From contig WPIO01000024.1 in assembly GCA_009760855.2 (NCBI GenBank), forward strand, positions 3,182,501 through 3,246,500: DNA of 64,000 nt, written 5' to 3'. Shown in pieces: positions 1 through 11,990 of this stretch. Every line of letters starts with the position of its first letter. The stretch's first letter is position 1. The position numbers and the translations under genes are program-made. The stretch comes from Cristatella mucedo (lineage: Eukaryota; Bryozoa; Phylactolaemata; Cristatellidae). The notes beneath the pieces are model-generated. The model was given only the letters and a program-made list of their open reading frames with translations, did not search any database and was not told the origin of the DNA.

Positions 1-387
1 TACACAACCAAAGAAATTTTGGGTTCGTCATCACGGGGGGGGGGTGGGCTTGGAGACCTCCAGCCTCACAACCATACAGGAATGGGACTTCAGGCTGTGC
101 AGGTGGGAGCATGATGGCCTGCCTTCCCATGCTGCCTCTCTGGAATTCCTGCTGTGCCAGCCACAGGGTACACAACTCCAGATGTGCTCCAGATGCCACC
201 GACAGGTCGACTGCCATCAGCATAGGTCTGGATTCTGGCCGAGAATCACTTGCATCTAGCCTGGCCCAAAAGGTCCGAGTATTGTGCGCTTAACTTGCCC
301 AACTTCCTCTGGCCGCTCATATCGATCTTGGATGATCTTGGCCATATTCCATTGATCTTACTAATTAAACGCTGCCATAAACAAATT
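1..387. other. No recognised feature
   Basis: Mixed-composition sequence with a G run at about 36-45. No gene or known repeat seen. Confidence 0.5.
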
Positions 388-520
388 TTTCACTCGTATA
401 GCATCCAAGGAAAACCTAACCTCTATCCGGGCACTTTGCATATGCAGCTGGGAGGGGAGGCTCGAGCAGACGACTTCGGTCGTCAAAGGCAAGCACTTAG
501 CGCCGGGTCCAAACTAGAAG
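388..520 (-). mobile_element. SINE 1-like fragment, diverged
   Basis: TATCCGGGCACTTTGCATAT and a remnant of the tRNA-like head match SINE 1 in reverse. Weak similarity. Confidence 0.4.
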
Positions 521-1975
521 CGGCACAAAAAAGCAGGATCGTGGTTGTGCAGCTTTAGGCAACGGATGCATTACTTGCAAACATGTAATTCAGTAATTCG
601 GACTATTACTACAGTACGACAGTACGAGACCGGGTCTGACCTGGTTAGGACAGCTTGGACTCATCAGCAGCAGCACCACCACCACCATCATCCTCATTGC
701 TGTATCCACCGTCGTTTGACATGCACGGCTAGCCCGATACGATATGTAGGCTCGCTCACGAAACAGTGCAGCTGCTTTTCCAAACAGCTGACTGTTTCAT
801 GCATAGATTGTAAACACAAGCAGCTCACACGTACACCCTGAGTGGATTAAACAGCTACCACTCAGGACAAAGGCCGTGTCGACCGGCAGCCCTGCATTGC
901 CAGGTACTGCATATACAGTCAAGATCGCCCTACATAATCCCTAATGTCAACAACGACACCGTTGCCTTTGCAGCTCTCCGGAGTCTTAATGAAATTCAGG
1001 CGACAAGATCCAGTCCCCGAGAGCCCGATCTAACGAAAGTGTTGAAATGCACATCCTGGCATGAACTGCTGCCGAAGCTTCATTGATCGCATCGATACAG
1101 GCAAACAGAGACAGTTCGGGCGGGGCAGCCGGAGGCCCAACCGGCGACTTGATACGATGGGGCAGAAGGAGCAGATACTGTATGCTGACGGCCGGATATG
1201 CTACTCGCGTGCAAATCGATGGTCGAGCACTCGTGGACTCGCTTGGCAGCGGACCACTGCAGCGCTGCCGATGCCGGCCCGGCCGGCTGCTGTGAGCTTG
1301 CACGTCCCCTCCCCTACTGCTCTCTCCCTTCTTCCGAAATTCAAGCTGGCAGCTTGGCTACTAGATGGGGTAGGGGAGAAAGAGGCAGTTAGAGGCACTG
1401 CTGGAGGCAGACTATCAGCAGGTCAGCCTTCCCCAGGTCAGCCGAGTTGCCACCAGCCGAGCGAGACAAACGGCCGAGCGATGCCACACAGGGCGCACCG
1501 TCTCCCTCTCACTCACCTGTGCTGCTGTGCGCACTCCAGCCGGGCACGACCAATCCGTGCAAGTGCCCGTCGCTGGACAGCAAGTGGTGCATTCTAGTGC
1601 GGTCTCCTCTGCAGTGCGCCCCTGCACGACTCGGCTGTCCGCGGCGGCGGCAGCAGCAGCAGCAGCAGCAGCAGGGTCGGCTCGACCACCGAGTCTCAAT
1701 GAGGCGGCGGAGGAGGAGCAGCAAGCAGGAGGAGGCGTCCTACTCGACCGCAGCCAGCTGCACCTGCCTGCCACACCGGCTAGCTGGCCACTGCCGGTCG
1801 GTCCGAGGACGCAGTCTTACACATCTATCAGGTCCTCCGGTTGGCAGTGCCTGCCTGCTAGGCTGCAAAGTCAAAGGCGACACGTGACATGCAGGATGCA
1901 GCAGCCCAGTCCCACGAGCTAGTCAGTCAGCATGCACACAAAAATAATGAATACCAGATTAGCCAATTTGACAGC

Positions 1976-1978
<3 letters not shown>
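521..1978. other. GC-rich unique region
   Basis: Rich in GCN and CAG triplets, with several overlapping open frames on both strands, none with a recognisable domain. Could include regulatory or non-coding exon sequence. Confidence 0.4.
1651..1674. repeat. (CAG)8 run
   Basis: A trinucleotide run in GC-rich DNA; gives poly-Ala/Gln/Ser readings in the three frames. Confidence 0.9.

Positions 1979-2010
<32 letters not shown>
1979..2010. repeat. (AT)n microsatellite
   Basis: A perfect AT dinucleotide run of 32 bp next to a SINE 2 fragment. Confidence 0.95.
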
Positions 2011-2012
<2 letters not shown>

Positions 2013-2110
2013 GCAGAAGAGCCTTTATGGCTATTGCCAGCTCTTGCAGCAGTCAATGTAGAATCGCCTGTGGCAGTACTCGAGCCACGACCTTCACCTG
2101 GGTCGTGAAG
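2011..2110 (-). mobile_element. SINE 2 fragment
   Basis: AGAAGAGCCTTTATGGCTAT and a box B remnant in reverse orientation, next to an (AT)n run. Confidence 0.6.
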
Positions 2111-2345
2111 AGCAATGTATCTCCGTCAGTAACTCCACAAAGTCATAAAGACCATGTGGGTGTTACGCAGGAGAGTTTTGTATAGCGCACTCACAGCCTA
2201 AGCGGCTTTCGGTACGCATTCGGTAGCCAACAGACTTCGTCTCACGCAACCAAGAGAAAGTGGGAAGCATAGCAGAGTCAGGAGAGCAGTTGAGGTAGTG
2301 AGTAGCATAGAAGTAGCAGCTCAGGACCGCTGAAAAAGATGTGCC
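2095..2345 (-). mobile_element. LINE family B 3' end
   Basis: Reverse-strand match to the family B 3' end (CTCCGTCAGTAACTCCACAA, then CGGTACGCATTCGGTAGCCA). It abuts SINE 2 and LINE A fragments. Confidence 0.75.
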
Positions 2346-2384
2346 ATAGTCGGCAGTTGGAGAGTAGTTGTCGTTGCGTAAGAA

Positions 2385-2628
2385 AGCATCCTTCGTCCGT
2401 CATGTGCTTACGCGTGCTGACACTGTGCATGCTGCCACTAACCACATTTGCATGCTGACCCTGTGCATGTCACCCCTAACCATGTTATTCATTTTGTTTG
2501 TTTATCAAGCATGATATTACTCACCATTCAATTGCATTTCCCTTTGCAGCAAATTTAAAGCGCATAGAGAGAGATTGAGTTCTCTGAGGGCGCTTTATCA
2601 AGTGCATTATTATTATTATTATTATTAT
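2385..2628 (+). mobile_element. LINE family A 3' end with (ATT)n tail
   Basis: Contains the repeated GCATGCTGAC motifs, GAGGGCGCTTTATCAAGTGC and an ATT tail at 2608-2628. Confidence 0.8.
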
Positions 2629-2639
2629 CTTACCCTTGG

Positions 2640-5320
2640 GCTAAGATACCCCCACCCCCGCGAAGCAGAGGCTATCGAGAGGATCCCTGCCCTCTACGGC
2701 AAAGCTGTTGCCTACGAACTGCAGCTCTTGGCCAGGTGCTTACCTGAGCGAGTGGCTCATCTGATCGACGGCAGATCATTGCCCACCCTGTCACGTGACG
2801 GCAGGTGCCTCCTGGGCCCCGAGCAGCAGCAGCTGCTAGCTCGAAGTGCAGACTCCCACGCCTGCCCCTGCACCTTATCGAACCACCACTGCTTCACGCC
2901 TTCACAGCCGGTCGTGTTTGCGCATCTCCCACGAGTCCTTGAAGTACGACAGCAGTGGAGGCAAGCTGCAGGGAGGGGGGTGAAGGAGCCCTGCGGCAGC
3001 CTTCCTATTCAGTATGCACCCTAGCACCCCATCATCCATCCATCAATCGCCACTATTTGGAACCATCGGTCACTCAGTCCGAGGAAAGTCACACAAAAGA
3101 CCGATGTCCAAATGTATGGGTCATAAATGAAGAGTCCCATTTTGCTCTGTACATGCCACGACACCAGCTCGGGTCATGCCAGTCGGATCACTCACACCAG
3201 ACGGCCGCCAGCTCACAATAAGTAGCTCTTCCTCACACGGGTGCTCATCACTGCACGACAACCCCCCTCGAGGAGTCACGGGGGGGGGGGGGTAGGTGCA
3301 ATGCCGACGCCTATACGGCCTGCCCGGATGTCGGATATGTCGGATGCCGGAGCTCGCAGGCAGCTGCCGAGGAGCCTCGACCTCGTTGGTAGCTGCCAAC
3401 TAAGCAGAGGCTGGGCAGCTGCCAACGAGGTCGAGCTCAAGCGAGCCACAGCAGCACTTGCTGCAACGGCTCCACGACAAGTGCATGGAGCACCCGGGCA
3501 GCAGCAGACGACGTGTCGACGACGCACGAGCGGCTGCTCGGGACAGTGAGGGTGGCTGACATGGGACTGGTTCCTAGCTGGTCAGCCATGCCTCTGGCTC
3601 CGGTCAGGACCACAGGCAGGCAGCAGCAGCAGCAGCAGCAGACGACGACATCGTGCGGTCGAAAATCTCGACGCGGCAGCAGGCGTTCCAGCCGCTCGGT
3701 CGGTCGATGCTGCCCTGCCACTGCTGCCGCCGAAGGCCAGTTGGATTGACCGACGACGACAGGCGCCTGGCGACGGCCAGCGCTAGCCACCAGAATTGAG
3801 TAGCCAGAGCTGACCCTATCCGACACTAGCGTCAAGCCGCGAGGCAGACGCGGAGTGAGTTGCGGCGACGCTCGGTGAGTGAATGAGTGAGTGAGACACC
3901 CAGTGAGTGCGGCTGCCGCTGCTTGTGCCGGCCTACTCGAGTGCCCGAGCGGCACATGGCGACGATGAGTTGGCAGCGCCGGCCGGCCGGCGAAGCTGCA
4001 GAGCCGCACACGCGGCGGTCTGGATCGGATCGACGAACCCGAGGCGTCGCCGAACGATGGCGAAGCGAGTGTGCGCGGCGGCGGGCACGCGATTTCACGT
4101 TACCGTGTCAAACGCGTAGCTGCTCCGAAAGATATTCCCGCTCGGCTGCTGGCCGAAAGCGGCTAGCTCGCTAGTCGGATCGCCGAGCCTACTGTGACGG
4201 CGGCGTTACCGGGCCGGAGCCAGACGAAAGCTGCCCCGCCTGTCATGTAAGCTACACCCGCCGATTGGTCGCTAGGCTTCTTACGTCAGCATCGCACCCG
4301 CCGAACGGGCTGGGCTGGGCTAGGCTGGGCTGGGCTGGGCCGTCTTACCGGCCCTATCGTTGAAAACGCATCGATGACAGTTGGCTCTTACGCCTGCACA
4401 GTCAGGACGGGAAATGTCAGGGCTGGGCCTGCCGACCGATCGACCGCTGGCTTGGACCGACCCGTCGGCTCAAGCCAGCGGTCGGCCACAAGGCGGCCTG
4501 GCTCCCCGAAAAATGACGTCGCCACTAATGCCACATCCGTGCAGCCCTTATTTAAGCTCGAGCAATTCGCCAAAGACCAGACATCCGCAGCAGATCGAGC
4601 GACAGTGGGGACTGCGCCGGTGACTTGAGGGCGCACTCGTTGCAAACTCGTAGCTGCTTGTCCAGCCCACAGCGACGACTCGCCCGGCGGTGACCCTCGC
4701 AAAAAAAGAGATTCTTCTCGCCGTCCGTCCGCGCTTACGCACCAGGTCGGAAGTCGTAAATAATTAAATATCGCGCGGCTCACGAGCCTGCCAATCGAAG
4801 ACTATTTCATACCAGTTCAGAGCTAACTGTCGAGTTAGAATAGTGAAGCCGCGCGCAGCCTCCGAAGGCCACGATCGGCGGCTCAGCTGAAGGTGAAGGT
4901 GGCGAAGCTCCGTCAGCGCTCTCGGCGTGCAGCCGGACTAACTTCTGGCTCATCGATAAATGACGATCGTTGACGTATCTGGAGCATCGAGTTATTATCC
5001 ATCCCGCCACGTTACCGTGCCGACGCCGCTTGTGAGCGTCGATGCCATACGTTCTCGCAAACGAACAAAAAGAAACAAAACGATGCGTCTCAAAGTATTA
5101 CAAAGAACTACTCCGCGGGCTTGCGGCCGCTCTTTTTGATTTACGGATAGACACAGTTTGCTCCCCCCCCCCCGAGTCCGAAGCGCGTTCTTCGCTTCGG
5201 GCGTGACTCGCAATGTGCAGAGCGGGCTTCGCATTGGGCAGAGCGGGTTCGCTTCGGGGACCCTGGCATCACCAGCCTGCAAGTTCTTTACCTGGTCGGT
5301 TCAAGCCGACCGGTCGGCTC
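2640..5320. other. CpG-rich region without a supported gene
   Basis: CpG density rises from about 3250 to 5000, with GAGT repeats near 3855-3910 and CAG runs near 3622. Promoter-like in composition. No exon is recognised. Confidence 0.4.
4307..4341. repeat. (GGGCT)n pentanucleotide repeat
   Basis: About seven GGGCT units with one GGGCTA variant. Confidence 0.85.
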
Positions 5321-5405
5321 CTAATAACAGCAATAAGAATAGATTTGTACAGCGCCCTCGGAGAATTAAATCTCTTCCTAGGCACTTTACAGACGCTGTA
5401 TTGAA
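5321..5405 (-). mobile_element. LINE A/SINE 1 tail fragment
   Basis: ATTTGTACAGCGCCCTCGGA and CTTCCTAGGCACTTTACAGA match the shared LINE A/SINE 1 hairpin in reverse. Confidence 0.5.
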
Positions 5406-6222
5406 AGCATTCCCAAACGATTAGTGGTAACATCCGCAGGCAACAGGCACGGTGTAAGAAAGCGCGTGCAAGCAAAGGACGGATCGCAAAGAGACCCTTT
5501 AAATCCGTCCCCACGAAGGCCGTCAAGAAAGACACGCTCGCGCCAGCCGACTGCTCGACCTAAGCGCCAGCAAACCGGTACCTAGAGGCCGCAGACTCGG
5601 CGGGACTAGGCCCCCATAGATACTCGAAGCATAGAATGCCTGAAGCATTCGATGCAGCAGCTGTACAGAGAGCCGGTCTTTCCGGTTCCGAACGCAGGCG
5701 CAGTCGAGGTCGCTGCCACCTCAGCTCTCACAGCGCGATGGTTGCATTCGAAAATTTGGCCGCCGAATCGTGCGGCCTCCACGTACGGCTTCCGTAAGGA
5801 GTCCTACACTGCATCGAGGCCAGCGGAAGGCCAAATTTGGGGTCCGAGTTGGCCTCGAAATTTTGCTCGGGGCTCGGCTTAGGATAGCCAGCCCCGAGCA
5901 AAGGTTGTGCTGCGCTCCGCGCCGGCCCTCCTGCCGGTCGGTGTAGCACGACACGTCTCGGTTCCGGCGGACCGCTAGACCTGGCGTTGGGAAAGCGCAG
6001 CAATGGCCGCCCGCAGCGGTGCGGGGCAGCGCACAAGACCAGGCAGCAATCGCTGCTGGCGCAGACCCACCGGCAGCGGCACTCCAAGCCACATACGCGC
6101 GCGGCGGCCAAAAAGAAATGCGACTCCTTAGATCGTTGGCAGCTGCAGTTTGCGAAACTCACTTCCGGTTTTTGTCGCCACCTGCACTCACTTGGCACGA
6201 TACATGAAATGCAATTCGTGTG
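5406..6222. other. No recognised feature
   Basis: Moderately CpG-rich. Frames on both strands have no recognisable domain. Confidence 0.4.
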
Positions 6223-6356
6223 TGTAGCGCCCTAAGAGAGCTCGATCGCTATTCGGGCGCTTTGCATATGCCTCCGGCTCGAGTTCACGACCTCAGCCAG
6301 ACCTTGGCCAGAGAGGGGCGAGCACCTTAACCACTGCACCAAACCAGCCCGGCAGT
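6223..6356 (-). mobile_element. SINE 1 (tRNA-derived)
   Basis: The reverse complement of the SINE 1 head (GGTTAAGGTGCTCG, box B-like CTCGAG core) and the tail hairpin CGCCCGAATAG to GGGCGCTACAC. Confidence 0.78.
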
Positions 6357-7731
6357 CTCGGCTAAGGACGCATCCGTTTCCGCTTACTTTCTGAGCTCCT
6401 CCGGCGAGCTTGCTGTCGTGCGTTCCTGCGGGCCGTGGGCGCTCGCCTGCTCGCGCGATATTCAGCAGCGCACGAAGCGACAGGCGAGCAGACGCCTGTT
6501 GGACCGCGCTGCTCTCGCCCTACTTGCCGACTTCTGTCAAGCGAAGGCGACGCGTGCGGCGGATTGACGTATTGCTCACCCGAACGGCGAGATTCCCGCC
6601 CGGCGCCCACGAAGCCGACCTTGCTAACCAACATCTGCATGAACCTCCGACCGCAATTCGCTCGATCAGCGGAGATCAAGTGCGAACCATTGAGGAGAGT
6701 TGTCTACTCCTGCGCTCACACAGCCGAAGCATCGCAGCCGCCGACGGACTCGGTCTCATGCAGCGCAGTGAATGCGACAGGCGTAGCCGCGAGTCGGAAC
6801 AGAACAGTCGGAGAGGCAGAGTGTCGGTCGGTCGGTCGGTCGGTCGGTCGGTCGGTCGGTCGGTCGGTCGGTCGGTCGGTCGGTCGGTCGGTCGGTCGGT
6901 CGGTCGGTCGGTCGGTCGGTCGGTCGGTCGGTCGGTCGGCTGTGTCCGGCGGAAGGAGCAGCGAGCGCGGAGGCCGGAAACAGAGAGAGACAAGAGCTCC
7001 CGAGTGAGTCGGCGCCCGGCGAGAAGACGTCGTCGAGTGCGATTGCGAGATTGCGATTGCCCTCAGTCCACGACCCGAAGAGAGAAAGCTTACGACGTCG
7101 CCGACGACGGTCTTCAAGCGAGCGAGAGGCGCGCAACAGCATCGATCCAGTCCACCGTCGCGAGAAGGCGCGAGAAAGCGGCGAAGCGGCTCAGCTTCGC
7201 GCATGCCTGCCGACGGCGCCTACGCCTGCGACTGCCATTCGAGCGGGGCGTGGGATGGCTACTTCGGTACAGTACTGCCGCGGCGCTCTTTGCCTATACA
7301 AAGAGCGCAGCTGCAGCGGCCAGCAGTCGTCTGGACGCGGCAGTCTTAAAAACGATAGGTCTTAGAGTCGGTTCTTCAGGAAATAGTCGTGCGACGAAGT
7401 GCTGCATAGTTCTTGAACTGTGTTTACATGCGTGTCTCGGAGCCAGGTTTGCCCAGTCCTGTCATCTTCCTATTTCCTTCCAAACTGTTCGCGTCCTGTC
7501 GAACAAGCGGCAAGCGTCATGCCTCCTTCCCTACGTCCGCCCAACAAGCTCTACTCTTGACTTACGTGCGTAGACCTGCTGGGCATTTCCGGATTCGAGC
7601 CGGCTGGGGCAATCACTGCTACGCTACGTCGTGTTAAGTGCAGTCGTTCTCAGCTAAGAATATCTCATTAACACGAGCTGTACACCTGATACTTATCGAT
7701 CGAAGCTCCAACCACGACTTTTTTCGCCCGC
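6357..7731. other. CpG-rich block around the first (TCGG)n array
   Basis: CpG island-like composition from about 6360 to 7300. The long + frame here exists only because the tetranucleotide array keeps frames open. Confidence 0.45.
6823..6940. repeat. (TCGG)n array, about 29 units
   Basis: An uninterrupted tetranucleotide tract inside a CpG-rich block. All frames stay open and give Arg-Ser-Val-Gly or Pro-Thr-Asp-Arg repeats, which should not be taken as protein. Confidence 0.97.
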
Positions 7732-7732
7732 C

Positions 7733-7767
<35 letters not shown>

Positions 7768-7772
7768 ATATA
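7732..7772. repeat. (AT)n microsatellite
   Basis: An AT run with one TT interruption, adjoining the 3' end of a reverse SINE 1. Confidence 0.95.
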
Positions 7773-7783
7773 ATTCATTTGTA

Positions 7784-7912
7784 TAGCGCCCTAAGAGAAC
7801 TTAATCTCTATTCGGGCGCTTCACATATGCCTCAGGGCTCGAGCCCGCGACCTCAGTCAGACCTTGGTCGGGACGAGCAATTTAACCACTGGACCAAACC
7901 AGCTCGGCAACA
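7784..7912 (-). mobile_element. SINE 1 with adjacent (AT)n
   Basis: TTTGTATAGCGCCCTAAGAG, CGGGCGCTTCACATATGCCT and the tRNA-like head ending CCAAACCAGCTCGG. An (AT)n tract at 7732-7772 lies at its 3' end. Confidence 0.82.
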
Positions 7913-8014
7913 TACCATGCAATGACGACGCGCCTTTCATAATAGTGCCAGTTAGGCGCTGCGTTTTCGCTCCCGAAATTTTGGCATTCAGTCGTCCTTG
8001 GCGTACCTTGCACT

Positions 8015-8380
8015 GATTTGAAATTTGCTGCTGTCGTTCAATTCGTATGCACCACAAGTCTGGAACTCGCTTTCCGCTTCCGTCACCAACTGAAACGGCT
8101 CTACAACGTTAAAGTTTCAACTAAAGACGCATTTGTTCCGCGTGCCTTTTTTCCGCTTCCTAGCGAACTTGTCTTTTTTTGTTCTAATATGTGCTCTGCA
8201 TGCTTCCCTGTGCACGATTCATTCTGCTAATACGTTACTTACCAGAGATCCTACTCACCGGTGGTCCGGAATGCCTTTTTAGTGTGCTCTGGCGTGCTGG
8301 TTTCAGCTTGATAAACGGGTGCTTTTCTTGTTTTCGTAAGAACGACCCTGCGAATGCCATTAAACCTTGACAATTGCTTC
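8015..8380 (+). mobile_element. LINE C-terminal remnant (third family)
   Basis: Translation gives SYAPQVWNSL followed by a degenerate SVTN and LKTHLFRVPFF pattern, as at the end of LINE RT proteins. The 3' end is unlike families A and B. Confidence 0.5.
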
Positions 8381-8724
8381 ACTTACAGTGAACTACAGAG
8401 CGCACGAATTGAGATTTATTTCATTTAAGGCAATAGAAAAAAGACTCATTGTCAATATTATTCTAAGCCGAAAACCCGTCCCGTGCCCCGTGGATTCCTA
8501 AGAACTTCCGGGTATGGCCGGCCCTCGTCCACGCCCGCCAGTCTTGCTGACGTAGACGGCATACTAGGAGCAGGGTTGGACAGCCTGGACGTGCGTTTAG
8601 GCTAGCCAGCTTTTTGCGGACTGCACGCGTATCTGGCCTATTGCGACCACGCGAGATGGGGGCGTTGGCAGCAAAGGTCAGAGGTCAGAGCAGGGAGCTC
8701 GGCGATCCGCAAACTCAATTGAAG
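8381..8724. other. No recognised feature
   Basis: Ordinary composition between a LINE remnant and LINE B. Confidence 0.4.
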
Positions 8725-10085
8725 ACCGCCACGGGAATGTCACTGCCCTAGCTCTGCTAGAACTATCAGCTGCCTTTGACACCGTCGATCACGACGTCCT
8801 ACTGGAACGATTGAGAGCAACGATCGGTCTGGCATACGAGACACTGGCGCGGTTTACATCGTACTTGTCTGATCGTGTTCAATCCTGGTCGTGTATGGGT
8901 CAGATTTCGCACACGAGACGGGTCACCCGTAGAGTCCCTCAAGGGTCCGTCCTCGGTCCCTTGCTGTTCTCTATTTATACTCAACCCCTTGGAAAGTGAT
9001 TGAGGACCACGGAATAGGATATCACTTGTATGCTGACGATACTCAGCTCTATTTGCCACTCAAACCGTCGGAGTCTTCTGCAGTAACTGCTAGACTGAAT
9101 GCTTGCCTTGCCGACATTCAATCGTGGATGTCGGAAAACCTCTTGAAACTAAATGGTGATAAAACAGGACTGCTGCTCAGAGGACACCCTAAGCGTTTGG
9201 CTGGATTAAAAGGGTTTGCTCTTCTAATAGGTGATGCTGCTGTGCGACCATCACCACGTGCTCGAAATTTAGGTGTCGTTTTCGACAGCCCCCTAAATTT
9301 TAAAAGCTTCATCTAAAATACTGCTTCTAAAGCTAGCCATCCCGTCTGGTCCCTATCCAAGATTAGGAACTGTCTTCCACAGTGGCTTGCAAAACATTCC
9401 ACTAGCTCCTTACTTCTGTCTCGGCTTGATTGTTGTAGTTCCCTTTTGGCTGGGCTACCAAAGAAAGCAGCTAGGCCACTGCAGCTGGATATGAATGTAG
9501 CTGCAAGTCCAGTCTTCAAGTCCCAGAGGTCTGACCACGTATCTCCTGTGCTAAAAGAGCTAGAATGGCTGCCGGTTGATCAACGGATACAGAGCAAAGT
9601 TCTTATGCTGACCCATAAGGCCCGCCACGGCTTGGCTCCTCCGTACCTAGCTGAACTACTGCACCAGTTTTTCAGCCTGTTCGCACCCTCAGGTACTGTG
9701 TGGACAATAAATTAGCTGTTCCATTCCTCCGCTTACAGACCTCTGGCGACAGAAGCTTTCGCTCTGCAGGTCCCAGACTGTGGAACTCGCTTCTATAATT
9801 CTTACGTAACAACTACTCTCCTGCTGCCGAATATTGCTCATTCTTTGCCAGCGTTCCTGAGCTGCTACTTCCATGCATGCTCCACTACCTCAACTGCTCT
9901 CCTGACTCTGCTATGCTACCCACTTTCTCTTTGTTGCGTGAGACGAAGTCTGTTGGCTACCGAATGCGTACCGAAAGCAGCATTAGGCTGTGAGTGCGCT
10001 ATACAAAGCTCTCCTGGGTAACACCCACATGGTCTTAGTGACTTTGTGGAGTTACAGACGGAGATACGTCGCATTACATTTGGGA
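8725..10085 (+). mobile_element. LINE family B, truncated and broken RT copy
   Basis: RT motifs are present in frames interrupted by stops: LSAAFDTVDHDVLLERL near 8770, VPQGSVLGPLLFSIYT near 8940, YADDTQLYLPL near 9030, ARNLGVVFDS near 9270, and LEWLPVDQRIQSKVL near 9560. The 3' UTR contains GTTGGCTACCGAATGCGTAC and ends in a short ATTACATT tail. It is a different family from A by sequence and 3' end. Confidence 0.82.
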
Positions 10086-10406
10086 ACGCCGTTTACGGTA
10101 TTGGTGCACTGCTCAATAGCTAAGAGGCGGCTATATCCCCTAATGTCCCCGAGCGCCCCAGCATCGAGCTCGCTATTACCGCGTAACAAAGGAAGAGCCG
10201 AAAAGAAAGAAAAAGAAGAGCCGTATCTGCGGCCAGCGCCGCGCTCGCTGTGGATCATAAGGAATTACCGGCTGCACGACTCGAGCTCACGACCTGCGTC
10301 GTAAAGAGCTGTGCAAGAGTGTCGTCTCCGTATGAGAGCTCGTTCCTTTCGACGAAATGGGCGCCAACCTTGCAAGGCTAGGAGGAATCGCGGGACATTA
10401 GGCAAA

Positions 10407-10474
<68 letters not shown>

Positions 10475-11188
10475 TTAGCATAGATATAACACAAGAGAAA
10501 TAGAGCAGCCTCCTGCTGACGCGTCCCAATAAAGAGCTTGGAGAGCAATCGCTCCGGCCTCGACCCTGAGGCCACCGCAATACCACTTTTTATTAGCGTG
10601 GTCCGCCAGCGGAAGATCGATTGCACGCACGTTCGACGCAGCGGCGAACCAGCCTCGCGAGGAGAGCCCGCGCGCGCGAGCGGCTGGCTCTCCCCGCGAT
10701 CTGAGAACGCTCGTCGACGGCGGCCGCATTGTTCACGCCCTCAACCGCCCGGTCACCGCTCGGTCTACCGCACGGCTGCCAGCGCCGTGCGACAACGGAC
10801 GTGCGGGCCTTCGCTGAGTCAGCTTGACCGGCGGTGGCGGCACCAAGCAGCGCTGCTTCTACCGGCGCGGCGGCGGCGGCGACGGCGGACGGCCCTTGCG
10901 GCGGCTGCGGCGGCGACGGCAGCGGCGGCGGTTGTGGCAGCGCTGCTTGGTGACGACGGAGGTTTCTGCGAGTTTTGACATTCCCGGCCTCCGACGATCG
11001 CTCGCGATAAGCTCGGCTTTCGCACCTGCTTTCGCCACTACGACGACGACGGACCAGCACGATAGCGCGAGCAAACAAGTGTCGGAGGCGGCGGCGTGGG
11101 CTCGCAGGCTGCTTCTTCCAAACGCAGGCCACGCGTACTAGCGCCTCGAGCCTGGATACAATAGAAGCTTCGAAGCGTCCGTTCGAGC
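10086..11188. other. CpG-rich region, no supported gene
   Basis: Contains the (AT)n run and, from about 10600 to 11130, a dense CpG/CGG block (10860-10945) with open frames on both strands but no domain. Promoter-like. Confidence 0.4.
10410..10471. repeat. (AT)n microsatellite
   Basis: A perfect 62-bp AT run. Confidence 0.97.
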
Positions 11189-11460
11189 TCTCGCCGCCCC
11201 TCTCGCCGCCCCTCTCGCCGCCCCTCTCGCCGCCCCTCTCGCCGCCCCTCTCGCCGCCCCTCTCGCCGCCCCTCTCGCCGCCCCTCTCGCCGCCCCTCTC
11301 GCCGCCCCTCTCGCCGCCCCTCTCGCCGCCCCTCTCGCTCCCCCTCTCGCTCCCCCTCTCGCTCCCCCTCTCGCTCCCCCTCTCGCTCCCCCTCTCGCTC
11401 CTTCTCTCGTTCCCCTCTCGCTCCCCCTCTCGCTCCCGCCTCTCGCTCCCTCTCTCGTCC
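11189..11460. repeat. 12-bp minisatellite in two phases
   Basis: About 12 copies of CTCTCGCCGCCC switch at about 11333 to about eight copies of CTCTCGCTCCCC, then degrade. Confidence 0.95.
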
Positions 11461-11609
11461 TTTGTCTCTATATGCTCTCTCTTCCCATTTCTGTCTCCTC
11501 TTTCCTATACCTTCTCACGTCTCTTCTTTCCCTCGTCTCTATCGTTCACTTCTCTCTCTCATCCTCCCTATCTCACGCGCTCACTCTCCCCGCCTTTTCG
11601 CTGTCTCTT

Positions 11610-11787
11610 CCTTTGCACGCTGACCCTGTGCATGTCACCCCTAACCTTGCTATTCATGTTGTTTATTAAGCACGATATTACTCACCATTCAATCGCGTTT
11701 CCCTTTGCAGCAAATGTAAAGCGCCTAGAAAGAGATTGAGTTATCTGAGGGCGCTTTATCAAATGCACTATTATTATTATTATTATT
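11610..11787 (+). mobile_element. LINE family A 3' end
   Basis: CACGCTGACCCTGTGCATGT through GAGGGCGCTTTATCAAATGC and an (ATT)n tail, wedged between CT-rich tracts. Confidence 0.8.
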
Positions 11788-11789
11788 TC

Positions 11790-11945
11790 TCACACTCTCC
11801 CGCTCTGTCTTTACCCCATCTCTCTCTCTCTCTCCCTCTCTCTCTCTTTCTCTCTCTCTCTTTCATTCTCTCTCTCGCTCTTTCTCTATCTCTCTCTCTC
11901 TATCTATCTATCTTTCTCTCTCTCTCTCTTTCATTCTCTCTCTCG

Positions 11946-11984
<39 letters not shown>

Positions 11985-11990
11985 AATATC
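11790..11990. repeat. CT-rich simple repeat
   Basis: An imperfect (CT)n with TTTCATT interruptions, directly after a LINE A tail. Confidence 0.9.

Noticed and set aside
6410-7573. A 387-codon + frame containing Arg-Ser-Val-Gly repeats, and the similar one at 15952-16531
   Set aside because: The frame is held open by the (TCGG)n array and surrounding high GC. All six frames are equally long and none shows a domain.
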